Shown: one piece after another, positions 17,555 through 24,556 of the stretch
How positions within the stretch are numbered: the stretch's first letter is position 1
Layout: the number at the start of each line of letters is the position of its first letter
NCBI RefSeq assembly: GCF_002929225.1
Contig: NZ_PISM01000021.1
Span: 474,265 to 538,264, forward strand
Direction: 5' to 3'
DNA: 64,000 bases
Source: Stutzerimonas kunmingensis
GTDB lineage: Bacteria; Pseudomonadota; Gammaproteobacteria; Pseudomonadales; Pseudomonadaceae
Made by a program: the position numbers and the translations under genes
The notes under the pieces: generated by a model
The model's input: only the letters and a program-made list of their open reading frames with translations
The model's database searches: none
Told to the model about the DNA's origin: nothing

Positions 17555-17558
17555 GCGC

Positions 17559-17897
17559 TCACCCCACCAGCTCGAACGGTTTGTGAATCGGCACATAGGG
17601 CGTTGGCTTGCCCGAGTCGTAGATAACGCTCCACCACTTCGCGGGGCGGGCGGGTGGCGTGTGCTTCTCGCAGATAAAGGCCGGTTCCACTGTCCAGTCC
17701 GAGACCAGAGGCTTCCAGGTTCCACCGACGCAGCCCATTTGCAGCGTGCGAATCGGCCGCGCAGAGGCGGGGCGGCATTGGGCGCAGCGTGTGGACGGGG
17801 AGGGAGCGGGGGTCGCCATTTCGCGTTTGGACCAGCAGACAGAGCAGTCGCAGTCCGGTGCGTGCGGAAGACGTAGATAGCTGGTCGGCTTCGACAT
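17559..17897 (-). CDS. Hypothetical Cys-rich phage protein
   Basis: A 112-residue protein beginning MSKPTSYLRLPHAPDCDCSV. It has Cys pairs at CDCSVC and CAQC plus later Cys and His residues (CVGG, ICEKH), suggesting zinc binding. Tryptophans and a normal hydrophobic pattern toward the C-terminus (AKWWSVIYDSG) favour this frame over the overlapping 17551-17940 frame. It lies in the early phage block between the Arc-like regulator and the coat operon. Function unknown. Confidence 0.6.
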   Translation of the reverse strand: MSKPTSYLRLPHAPDCDCSVCWSKREMATPAPSPSTRCAQCRPASARPIRTLQMGCVGGTWKPLVSDWTVEPAFICEKHTPPARPAKWWSVIYDSGKPTPYVPIHKPFELVG

Positions 17898-17936
17898 AGG
17901 TCATCCCATCCCCTGGCTTTCCATAAACGGTGCGGA

Positions 17937-18110
17937 TCATTCGGAGCGCTCCTGTTCACTGGTGCTGGGCGCAACCTGGGCGAAGGACGCTTCCAGGCGG
18001 ATGACGATTTCGGCGTTCAGGGAGCGGCGTGCAGCCCAAGCGGACCGCTCGACCTGGGCGCGGAGTGCAGCAGGCATGCGCAGCTTGAATTGCTGGTCTG
18101 TGCGGCTCAT
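17937..18110 (-). CDS. Arc-family ribbon-helix-helix DNA-binding protein
   Basis: A 57-residue protein of the Arc/MetJ type. The N-terminal strand DQQFKLRMPAALRAQVERSA and the helix SLNAEIVIRLEASF are the standard Arc signature, binding DNA as a dimer of ribbons. The start overlaps the preceding 49-residue gene as ATGA. It is likely an early regulator of phage transcription or copy number. Confidence 0.75.
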   Translation of the reverse strand: MSRTDQQFKLRMPAALRAQVERSAWAARRSLNAEIVIRLEASFAQVAPSTSEQERSE

Positions 18111-18256
18111 GGGTTTACCCCCGGGAAACGCACCAGACGGGTGTTGCCCAACTTCACGCTCTCGACGGCGCCAGTTCTGACCCAGCCAGCGACCATATCT
18201 ACGGATACACCGGCCAGAGCGGCGAAGGCGGCTTGCGTATAGAGAGGAGGATTCAT
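18107..18256 (-). CDS. Small helix-turn-helix phage protein (49 residues)
   Basis: The frame reads MNPPLYTQAAFAALAGVSVD, then a turn and recognition-like helix MVAGWVRTGAV, and ends VKLGNTRLVRFPGVNP. This is the winged-helix pattern of small excisionase/MerR-like proteins. It overlaps both neighbours by ATGA, at 18253-18256 and 18107-18110. The tight coupling and motif support a real gene; the target DNA is unknown. Confidence 0.65.
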   Translation of the reverse strand: MNPPLYTQAAFAALAGVSVDMVAGWVRTGAVESVKLGNTRLVRFPGVNP

Positions 18257-18360
18257 GCGGTCCACTCCTGTTCCAGCAGGCAGCTACGCAGCAGCACGAT
18301 AGAGTCGGGTCGCACCAATGCCGGGAAGAGAAGGAATTCGCAAAGGATGACGCTATTCAT
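18253..18360 (-). CDS. Tiny coupled phage ORF (35 residues)
   Basis: A 35-residue hydrophobic frame beginning MNSVILCEFLLFPALVR. It starts eight bases inside the end of the excisionase-like gene and stops in an ATGA overlap with the next gene. No separate ribosome site is evident. It may be translated by reinitiation, or may simply bridge ribosomes to the 49-residue gene. No homology is recognised. Confidence 0.35.
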   Translation of the reverse strand: MNSVILCEFLLFPALVRPDSIVLLRSCLLEQEWTA

Positions 18361-18625
18361 CGGCGTAATCCCCCTGGCAGAACACAGACTTGCCGCGCTC
18401 GATGTCGCGGCGGATGCGGTGCAGGTTGATGACGCGGCGGCGGCCGATCTTCACGGTTGGGAGGGTGTAGGTTTCCACCCAGCCGCGCACCACGTCTTCG
18501 GTGATCTGCTCGACGCCCATCATTTCAGCCAGCACGTACTGCGTGCAGAACGGCGCTTCCCTGAAGCTGACGATCCGTTCGGCTTGGCCTTCGATGGTTA
18601 ACCCCACTACACCAGACTGTTCCAT
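18353..18625 (-). CDS. Excisionase-like/early regulator of the prophage
   Basis: A 90-residue protein starting at the ATG at 18625, seven bases after an AGGGGGT ribosome site. A central helix-turn-helix/wing (YVLAEMMGVEQITEDVVRGWVETYTLP, then KIGRRRVINLHRIRRDIERG) resembles MerR-like excisionases. It is divergent from the repressor gene, the arrangement of xisF4 and the Pf4 repressor in Pf4. It likely promotes excision and activates the phage replication genes. Confidence 0.7.
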   Translation of the reverse strand: MEQSGVVGLTIEGQAERIVSFREAPFCTQYVLAEMMGVEQITEDVVRGWVETYTLPTVKIGRRRVINLHRIRRDIERGKSVFCQGDYADE

Positions 18626-18665
18626 GTGTTTACCCCCTATAATCCGTGAACGCACTTAAGCAGGT

Positions 18666-18729
18666 GTGGAATATTTCAACTGCATGAGTGGAATAATACC
18701 ATCGCCATGGGCGGGTGGAATATTTCAAC
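18666..18729. promoter_or_regulatory. Repressor/excisionase operator with repeated GTGGAATA sites
   Basis: GTGGAATATTTCAAC occurs exactly twice, at 18666-18680 and 18715-18729, with a partial third copy GTGGAATAATACC at 18688. They lie between the divergent excisionase and repressor genes. The spacing of 22 and 27 bases, roughly two to two and a half helical turns, suits cooperative repressor binding. Confidence 0.65.
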
Positions 18730-18749
18730 CGATCCTTTTTAAGATCTTT

Positions 18750-19022
18750 ATGGAATCAACTCACGATAGGGTTAGGCTTTTTCTCTCTAAGGTTGGCCAT
18801 CGAGAGGTCGCCGAGGCCACGGGGATAAAGGAAGAGCGCTGTAAAACGATCAGGTACGACAAGAGAGCGAATCTGAGAACAAGCGAACTGGACTTGATGG
18901 CAGATCGCTACCCTGAATACTCTCTCTGGCTGAGAACCGGGCGGATAGATCCCGCTAGGGGAGAGATCAGCCCGGACTACCACGAGGCCAACCGAAACTT
19001 GGCCAATCCAAACGCGGGATAG
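18750..19022 (+). CDS. Prophage repressor (Pf4r-like)
   Basis: A 90-residue protein starting MESTHDRVRLFLSKVGHREV. An N-terminal helix-turn-helix (HREVAEATGIKEERCKTIRYDKR) is followed by a segment rich in aromatic and basic residues. It faces the excisionase-like gene across the operator. Position and size match the small immunity repressors of Pf phages. A longer frame begins upstream at 18666 but would start inside the operator. Confidence 0.7.
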   Translation: MESTHDRVRLFLSKVGHREVAEATGIKEERCKTIRYDKRANLRTSELDLMADRYPEYSLWLRTGRIDPARGEISPDYHEANRNLANPNAG

Positions 19023-19032
19023 CGATCACACA

Positions 19033-19059
19033 GGAAGTAGCTAGGCGCTGGTACGCCCG
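19033..19059 (+). repeat. 27-bp hairpin-forming repeat (copy 1)
   Basis: The segment starts GGAAGTAGCTAGGCGCTGGT and ends GCCCG. It recurs at 21417-21443 with one A/G difference. GGCG and CGCC arms allow a small hairpin. One copy is inside the prophage and one outside, so it is probably a dispersed element. Confidence 0.5.
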
Positions 19060-19077
19060 AAGGAGTGGAGAAGACCA

Positions 19078-19407
19078 ATGAAACGGATTTTGCTGGCACT
19101 GGCCCTAATCGCAAGCCCCGCCTTGGCGGAAGAATCCAAACCCATTGCCACCCAAGTTGGTGACGCAATGCGGCCTGCTGCCGAAGCCTATGGCAAGGCA
19201 GTATCCCGCTGGACTGACGAATTCTTCGCCGGTTCGAAGGGAATGCTGGGCGACGCTGCCCGCGCCAACCTTAAAGCCCGAGATCAACGTGAACGCGAAG
19301 CCAATCGCGGGGTTCGGCGCACCATGAAGGAATGCATTAAACCTGGAAACGTAATTGATGACGACGTTAGGGAATGCATCGAAGGATTAAGAGGAAAAGA
19401 TTGGTAA
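19078..19407 (+). CDS. Small secreted protein, hypothetical
   Basis: A 109-residue protein with a clear signal peptide (MKRILLALALIASPALAEES). The mature part is helical and charged, with two Cys near the C-terminus (KECIKPG and RECIEGL). GGAGTGGAGAAG before the ATG is a ribosome site. It lies between repressor and ApeA-like gene at the phage right end. It is an accessory gene of unknown role, perhaps acting in the host envelope. Confidence 0.6.
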   Translation: MKRILLALALIASPALAEESKPIATQVGDAMRPAAEAYGKAVSRWTDEFFAGSKGMLGDAARANLKARDQREREANRGVRRTMKECIKPGNVIDDDVRECIEGLRGKDW

Positions 19408-19449
19408 CCACTGCCTAATCAGCGCGAAACCAATGTAGAGCACCTAGAG

Positions 19450-20715
19450 ATGAAAGAAGAGCAAAAAAAAGCGGCCCTAGGTAAGTTTTGGATAGCAGGT
19501 AAAAGCGCAGATACATCTAGGGTTGGCGTCTTAACGCTAGAGAAAGAAGGGGCAAAGATTGTACTAGAGGGCTCACTAACAGGGCGAGAGCAGATAGTAG
19601 ATAAAGTGATTTTTGGCGTATTGGCTGAGGGGGCCGAAAAAATAACGCTATACAATTCATTTACAACTAAATACACCGTAACTGGGTCTGGCGACGAAAA
19701 TTCGACCACTATTATAGAGTCGACAGAGGCAGTGATAGGCGCTCATAAAGAAAGTCCGGAGTTCTACGGGATACAGTTTAGAATTCCAGAAAGCGCAAAG
19801 TGGTTTAATGATAAAACTTTCGAGCGCCAAAATTTCAGCAGCGAAGAATGCGTCATAAGTTTTAAGCCTTATGAAGAAGAAGAAATACAAATCAATGACA
19901 GCCTACAATTAATAAAGAGCTATCGGTCTCAAATAAATATGGTGTGCAGGGGTGTCGAAGAACTTACCATAAAGAAAGAGCTTTATTTCCAAATTTTATC
20001 AAAAGAAATCCTGGCTACAGACAAGCTTTTTGACGAGCTGAGACATTTCAAGCGCTTTATAGAGTTTGCCTGCCAAATCCCGCTTGAACATGCGGACATG
20101 TCTCTGATAGATGACGGCAATGAGCGTTGGAAAACACACCGGCTACATGTGAGCAGTATTTTTCAGAGACAAAAGAAAAAGCTTGATCACAACACTGTAC
20201 TCTTGCATGTAAACTCTCTGCCGAAAGAGATCGAAAAAGTAATCTTAAAATGGTTTGATCTAAAGATTTCGCATAAAGAACCAATAGATCGATTCTTTGA
20301 CGCGCTGGATCATGATAACTCAAGTAACGTACTGTCGTTCCTTTGGCGGGTGTCTGCTATAGAGGAGATGCACAAGATCAAAACTGGCGAAAGAGGAAGG
20401 TCCCCTAGCCTTAAAGAAAGGCTAGAAGCTGTATGCAGCAGATGGAGAGAGCTTATAGATGTGAAGGAGCTTGACCACCATCTGAAGAAAATAAAGGATA
20501 CGAGACATTATTATGCCCATGGCGCAAGTGACTTAAGAGAGAAGTCTGCACATGACTGGACAATGATGCGCTATAGTTATTTCTTGGTTGGGCTTTTCAA
20601 TCTGGAAATGCTCAGCTTAATTGGATATTCAGACAGTGAAGTCATAAAAATTGCAAGATCACATTTTTGGATGGAAGAGTACTTATCCTTGTCGATGTTC
20701 CCAGGAAGTGATTAG
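19450..20715 (+). CDS. apeA: ApeA-like HEPN-domain anti-phage protein
   Basis: A 421-residue protein with two recognisable parts. The N-terminus (GKFWIAGKSADTSRVGVLTL and EGAKIVLEGSL) resembles the ApeA N-terminal domain. The C-terminal third is a HEPN-type helical domain with an R-x4-H motif, RHYYAH at 352-357, the RNase signature. ApeA is a known single-gene anti-phage system thought to act as a HEPN RNase. The gene is visibly AT-richer than the surrounding host DNA and lies at the phage right end beside attR, where cargo is expected. The domain call is by eye; abortive infection is inferred. Confidence 0.72.
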   Translation: MKEEQKKAALGKFWIAGKSADTSRVGVLTLEKEGAKIVLEGSLTGREQIVDKVIFGVLAEGAEKITLYNSFTTKYTVTGSGDENSTTIIESTEAVIGAHKESPEFYGIQFRIPESAKWFNDKTFERQNFSSEECVISFKPYEEEEIQINDSLQLIKSYRSQINMVCRGVEELTIKKELYFQILSKEILATDKLFDELRHFKRFIEFACQIPLEHADMSLIDDGNERWKTHRLHVSSIFQRQKKKLDHNTVLLHVNSLPKEIEKVILKWFDLKISHKEPIDRFFDALDHDNSSNVLSFLWRVSAIEEMHKIKTGERGRSPSLKERLEAVCSRWRELIDVKELDHHLKKIKDTRHYYAHGASDLREKSAHDWTMMRYSYFLVGLFNLEMLSLIGYSDSEVIKIARSHFWMEEYLSLSMFPGSD

Positions 20716-20853
20716 TAACTAGCACGAGAGCGTGTCGCCTCGGGTGACTACATCGGCAGCATTTTCTGAAATGCTTTGGTGCAGTGAGGTGGGGAGGCAG
20801 GTGCATAGCCCATTTTCTGGGACTTTCTGGCTCAGTAGGGCGCTACACAAGCG

Positions 20854-20903
20854 ATTCATAATGCTGATGTCCCAGGTTCAAGTCCCGGTGTAGCCACCAG
20901 ACA
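20854..20903 (+). other. attR of the filamentous prophage
   Basis: An exact 50-base copy of the 3' part of tRNA-Met (9408-9457). The upstream bases do not rebuild the acceptor, D-arm or 5' anticodon stem, so this is not a functional tRNA. The 20716-20853 stretch before it is the phage right end, with no gene visible. Confidence 0.88.
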
Positions 20904-20908
20904 CAGAA

Positions 20909-20936
20909 AGGCGGTTAGCGAAAGCTAACCGCCTTT
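20909..20936 (+). terminator. Terminator after attR
   Basis: AGGCGGTTAGC, loop GAAA, GCTAACCGCCT, then a T-run. It is the counterpart of the hairpin after the intact tRNA, with the same core GTTAGCGAAAGCTA but different outer arms. Confidence 0.8.
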
Positions 20937-20978
20937 TTTGTTTTGGCTGGAGATTACCGCTCGCCGACTCGCCCCGCT

Positions 20979-21272
20979 TCAGCGGCAATGCTGCTGCTCG
21001 CACGGAACGCCATCCATATCCCCGTCCATGGTGGTGCCAGGGCAGTTCCGAAGAAAGTAAGTCGCTTCTTCGCAGGATCGCATCTGCGAGCAATGCGTGC
21101 GCCCGTCGCATGAGTAAGCGCGAGGCGCTGGTTTGGTGAAACTGGTAGCTGCACTAGATGGGACTGTCGATGCGGGGTAAACCGTGGAGCCAGCCCGCTG
21201 CCCTGCATCAGGCTTCAGGTAAAAATGCCAAACCGCCGCACCGATCATTAGCGCAATCAGCAGGTTCTTCAT
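20979..21272 (-). CDS. Excalibur calcium-binding domain protein (host-side copy)
   Basis: A 97-residue paralogue of the gene at 9542-9832. The first 22 residues, with the hydrophobic N-terminal segment, are nearly identical. The linker has diverged, and the C-terminal excalibur domain is highly similar, with the loop DGDMDGVPCE. Both copies sit the same distance beyond an att core and hairpin terminator. It probably represents the original chromosomal neighbour of tRNA-Met. Function unknown. Confidence 0.8.
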   Translation of the reverse strand: MKNLLIALMIGAAVWHFYLKPDAGQRAGSTVYPASTVPSSAATSFTKPAPRAYSCDGRTHCSQMRSCEEATYFLRNCPGTTMDGDMDGVPCEQQHCR

Positions 21273-21416
21273 TGTGAGTCCTTTCAGCTATCGTCGAGAG
21301 GCGCGGACTGTAGATAATCGTACGGCTGCTCGCAATGTCTGGTTTTTGGTTGGCACAACGTTCCGGACTTGATGATGGTGGGCCGCTGAAAAATAAATCT
21401 GTCCCCTTTGTTTTCG

Positions 21417-21443
21417 GGAAGTAGCTAGGCGCTGGTGCGCCCG
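21417..21443 (+). repeat. 27-bp hairpin-forming repeat (copy 2)
   Basis: Matches 19033-19059 with one substitution, which makes the GGCGC-TGGT-GCGCC hairpin perfect. The 21273-21511 stretch otherwise contains no recognisable gene. Confidence 0.5.
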
Positions 21444-21511
21444 TACGTAGGTCAAGAAGGCACCGACAGCAAAGAGAAATTTCTAGGCTGTCGGCATAAA
21501 AAAAGTGGGGG

Positions 21512-22956
21512 TTAAGTAAATTTCAAATTCATTTGAGCTTCAAAAATTATCAAGTCGCTTTCCTCGTTGCTCCTCATTGCGGCAACTAGTTTAGGATCAA
21601 TTGTTATTTCCCCATCTTGGTCTACACGAATTCTATCCGGGTAATTGCTTAATATTAAATCGGATAGGCCACGGCTGAAGCCGTCTTTTATCATTTTTAT
21701 TTTTGTATCGTTAGTTGTTCCATACTTTATTGTTTTGTAGAAGTCTGGGTCGACCGCTTCAACCCCGTTCATGACCTCAACGAATCTAAAGATATGGTAA
21801 TCAAAAAAGTCTTCTTCTTCTTTGATTCTAACTATGGCGAGGTTGATCTTTTCCTTTTTGGATTTGGTTGACACGTCAACCCAGTGTTCATTAAAACTCT
21901 CATTGTAAGAAGTGTCGCCCCACTTTCCAACATAAATGAGGGTTGATCTCTGGTTTTGGGAGAGCTCATCCCAGTGTTTTATATACTGATAAATTATTTG
22001 CTTTACCGAGTATTTTTTGATTTGCCAGTCAAGCATCATTGCGTAAAATTTACGCGCCGACTCCTCCTCAAGTCGAGAAAGTTCACTATAGCCGCGTGAC
22101 TCATCAAAATAATCAATAAAGCATTGCTTGATAGCAAGCATTAAAGATGTGGAGTCTTGGATCTGGCCGTGAGTCTCAATAAATAGAGAAAGTTCATTTT
22201 CTATTTCTTCCTCGGCATCAAATACGTCGATTTCTCCTATGCCATTTGCTAGCAAGAGCCTTCCCACCTCTGTGGTCACATATTTGCACTCGCGATCATC
22301 CACTATGCCTGGCTGTAGGTTTTCAAGCCTCTCGACTGCGTCTTCGAATTTTTTGGAGTTTGAGTCGTCAATATCCGTACCTTCAAGGAGAACATTTTTC
22401 AAGCTATCTTGGTCTTCTTTGGATACATTAACAGTTTTCTGATAGTAGCCCTCAAGGTCTGATCCTTTGCGGGTGTAACCATCTACTCCTAATAAATATA
22501 TGCTCGATTCAAGTCGTTTAAGTGCTGTAGAACCTTTTGCTGAAAAAACCTCGCTGAAGCGGTTAACCCTGCCAACTAGGTTCTTAAATTGAGAAGGCGA
22601 TAGAAGATTTGCACCTTTGCGGTGGTCAATAAGGAATAGTTTTTCAATGGGCAGGTTGACCCCTTCTAAAAGGTTGCGCTACAAACCAGATACTTAAGTT
22701 TCTTTGACTTCGAAAATGTATTCTCTAGGTAGAGTCGGACAGTGTCGGCTATTGAGCCATGATGATACATAACCCCGCGACGTAAGCATTCGATAATTAA
22801 GTATTGGCTGTCAAAGTTATCTGAAAGCTCGCCGCATGCTTTATCTATTATTGGGCATTGTACTTTGGGGAGCCGTTGAGCTAGCGACCAGGCAAAAGAT
22901 TCAATGTTTTTAGGTTTGTTGCCGTAAATAATGGTTTTTGAAAGCGCTTCACCTAG
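21512..22956 (-). pseudogene. Decayed SF2 (Ski2/HamB-like) helicase, C-terminal half only, frameshifted
   Basis: Two adjacent minus-strand frames join into one protein if a single base is restored near 22670. Upstream, the frame gives TIIYGNKPKNIE, then VMYHHGSIADTVRLYLEN and YLVCSAT before stopping. Downstream, it resumes as LLEGVNLPIEKLFLIDHRKG, QFKNLVGRVNRF and on to the stop at 21512. These are helicase C-domain motifs IV-VI of Ski2-like enzymes. The N-terminal RecA domain (Walker A and DEAH box) is missing, because the frame ends at an IS terminus at 22957. The region is AT-rich. Similar helicases serve Hachiman-type defence, but that assignment is a guess. Confidence 0.7.
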
Positions 22957-23040
22957 GGAAGGTCTGAAAAAGCCGCCTGTTTTTTGACCGACTTCAGCCC
23001 TTGCCGATTTTGAAAGCGGCAAATCGATCAAAACCCGCCC
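22957..23040. mobile_element. Remnant end of an IS5-family element
   Basis: From 22957 the sequence GGAAGGTCTGAAAAAG, followed by CAGCCCTTGCCGATTTTGAAA about 40 bases on, matches the inverted right end of the IS at 28746-29936. CTAG precedes it, like the four-base targets TTAA and TTAG at the other copies. No transposase remains. The inner limit is approximate. It marks where the helicase gene was truncated. Confidence 0.6.
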
Positions 23041-23117
23041 GATCACCCGCTCATTTCTTGGTTTTTAGCCGCTGCGAGCTTTCAACAGAATCGGTCGAAA
23101 GCAGCCAGCCTCGATTC

Positions 23118-24014
23118 CTAACCCAACCCCGGCAAACCCCTCTCCAACCTCGGACAAACCCACTCCACAAACGCCCGCACCCTTGGCGATAGCTGCAAGG
23201 CGTGCGGGTAGACGAGTTGGATTGGTAAATCCTTCGGTTCGTAATCCTTAAGCACTCTTACCAGACGACCATCAGCCAGTTCTTCGGCGACCTGATAGTG
23301 CATCAGCCGCGTGATGCCGAGGCCTTGCACGCAGGCCAGGCTGGCGGTGCGGATCTGGTTGCAGGTCAGGCGTGGGGTGATTTCTTCCGCCTGTTTCTTT
23401 TCGCCGTGGCGGTAGTACCAGTGGCGGCCCTGGGCGGCGAAGAGGATGCAGGCGTGGTCCTCCAGTGCTGCCGGGGTGTCGATGGCGGGGGCGGTGCTCA
23501 GGTAGTCGGGGCTGGCGCAGGTGACCAGCCGGGTGCTGCCGATCTGTCGGGCGACCATGGCCGAGTCGGGCAGGTGGCCGATGCGCAGGGCGAGGTCGAG
23601 GCGTTCGTCGAGCAGCGGGACGATCTGGTCGCTCAGGTTCAGCTCCACCCGGATCTCTGCATGTTCCTTGAGAAAGTCATTCACCAACGGCGCGACGTAA
23701 CGCTGGCCGAATTCCACTGGCGCGGTGATGCGCAGCAGGCCGCGGACGGCGCCGTCGCTGGCTTCCAGGCGCTGCTCCATGTCGGCGAAGTCCGCCAGCA
23801 TGCGCCGGCTCCAGGCCAGGTATTCCGTGCCCTCGTCGGTGAGGGCCATGCGCCGGGTGCTGCGGTTCAGCAGCCGCACGCCGAGATGGCGCTCCAGCGC
23901 GGCCAGTGAGCGCACCACCGATGCCACGGATTGCCCGGTGGCATCGGCGGCCGAGCTCAGGCTGCCGTTGTCGACGATGCGAACGAAGTTGGCCATTGCT
24001 TTGAGCTTGTCCAT
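23118..24014 (-). CDS. LysR-family transcriptional regulator
   Basis: A 298-residue regulator. The N-terminal winged helix (MDKLKAMANFVRIVDNGSLS, then LAALERHLGVRLLNRSTRRMALTDEG) is followed by a PBP-like effector domain. I use ATG 24014; GTG 24020 is an alternative. It is divergent from the VOC/GST pair at 24128, which it may control. The inducer is unknown. Confidence 0.88.
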   Translation of the reverse strand: MDKLKAMANFVRIVDNGSLSSAADATGQSVASVVRSLAALERHLGVRLLNRSTRRMALTDEGTEYLAWSRRMLADFADMEQRLEASDGAVRGLLRITAPVEFGQRYVAPLVNDFLKEHAEIRVELNLSDQIVPLLDERLDLALRIGHLPDSAMVARQIGSTRLVTCASPDYLSTAPAIDTPAALEDHACILFAAQGRHWYYRHGEKKQAEEITPRLTCNQIRTASLACVQGLGITRLMHYQVAEELADGRLVRVLKDYEPKDLPIQLVYPHALQLSPRVRAFVEWVCPRLERGLPGLG

Positions 24015-24127
24015 TGCCACCCCGGGATTTGTGCGATTGCTGCATAGATGTTGTCAGGCCGGCGGCATAGGTGAAACCCGCAGGGCGGCTGACACTTCAG
24101 GGACTGAGGTCTTTTGGAGTTTCGCAC

Positions 24128-24556
24128 ATGAATCAGTCAGCCAGCCCCGCCCGCATTCTCGCCTATGACCACATCGGCATTCGTGTCAGCGACCGGCCGC
24201 GGGCGATGGCCTTCTACCAGGCGCTGGGCTTCGTCGAGAGCGCCAGCTTCCCGCTGTTCGAGGCTAACGAAATGCTCAGCCCGGATGGCGTGCGCATCAA
24301 TCTGATCTTCAACGATGCGCGTGCGGCTGATGCGCACAACGTGCTGCTGGATGCGCCGGTCAAGCGGCCCGGCATGACCCATCCGGCCTTTATCGTCGAT
24401 GACCTCGCGGCGCTCCAGCATTGGCTCGAGGCGCAGAACATCGTCATCACCGAGGGGCCGCATCCCATCGGCCCGCGGCGGATCGCGCTGTTCATCCGCG
24501 ACCCGGACGGCAACGTTCTCGAATTCAATCAGCTCATCAGAGAAGGTGCGCAATGA
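24128..24556 (+). CDS. VOC-family (glyoxalase/bleomycin-resistance-like) protein
   Basis: A 142-residue vicinal-oxygen-chelate protein made of two beta-alpha-beta3 modules: YDHIGIRVSDRPRAMAFYQALGF at the start and IALFIRDPDGNVLEFNQL at the end. H and E residues in these segments are candidate metal ligands. The start at 24128 begins MNQSASPARILAYDH; a longer frame from 24071 lacks support. The stop overlaps the GST start as ATGA, implying coupling in a glutathione-linked detoxification pair. Confidence 0.85.
   Translation: MNQSASPARILAYDHIGIRVSDRPRAMAFYQALGFVESASFPLFEANEMLSPDGVRINLIFNDARAADAHNVLLDAPVKRPGMTHPAFIVDDLAALQHWLEAQNIVITEGPHPIGPRRIALFIRDPDGNVLEFNQLIREGAQ

Larger units (their letters stand above)
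9408..20903. mobile_element. Pf1/Pf4-like filamentous (inovirus) prophage
   Basis: An 11.5-kb element bounded by a 50-bp direct repeat of the tRNA-Met 3' end. The minus-strand order ssDNA-binding protein, two small genes, major coat, a tiny gene, adsorption protein, pVI-like protein, Zot ATPase, replication initiator and tyrosine integrase is the order of the P. aeruginosa Pf4 prophage. A divergent repressor/excisionase switch is at 18.3-19.0 kb. Accessory genes sit at both ends: excalibur protein plus HigBA on the left, and a secreted protein plus an ApeA-like HEPN gene on the right. All core genes look intact, so the phage could be active. Confidence 0.9.

Noticed and set aside
17551..17940. 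A 129-codon frame starting in an ATGA overlap with the Arc-like gene
   Set aside because: Composition is poor beyond the first 25 residues; the overlapping 112-residue frame has ordered Cys pairs and Trp and looks coding.
18107..18256. A frameshift in the 49-residue HTH gene
   Set aside because: I first suspected a two-base loss in the CCTCCTCT start region, but re-reading the bases showed the frame is intact.
20854..20903. A possible second tRNA-Met
   Set aside because: Only the 3' half is present; the 5' acceptor, D-arm and anticodon stem partner are not rebuilt, so it is attR.
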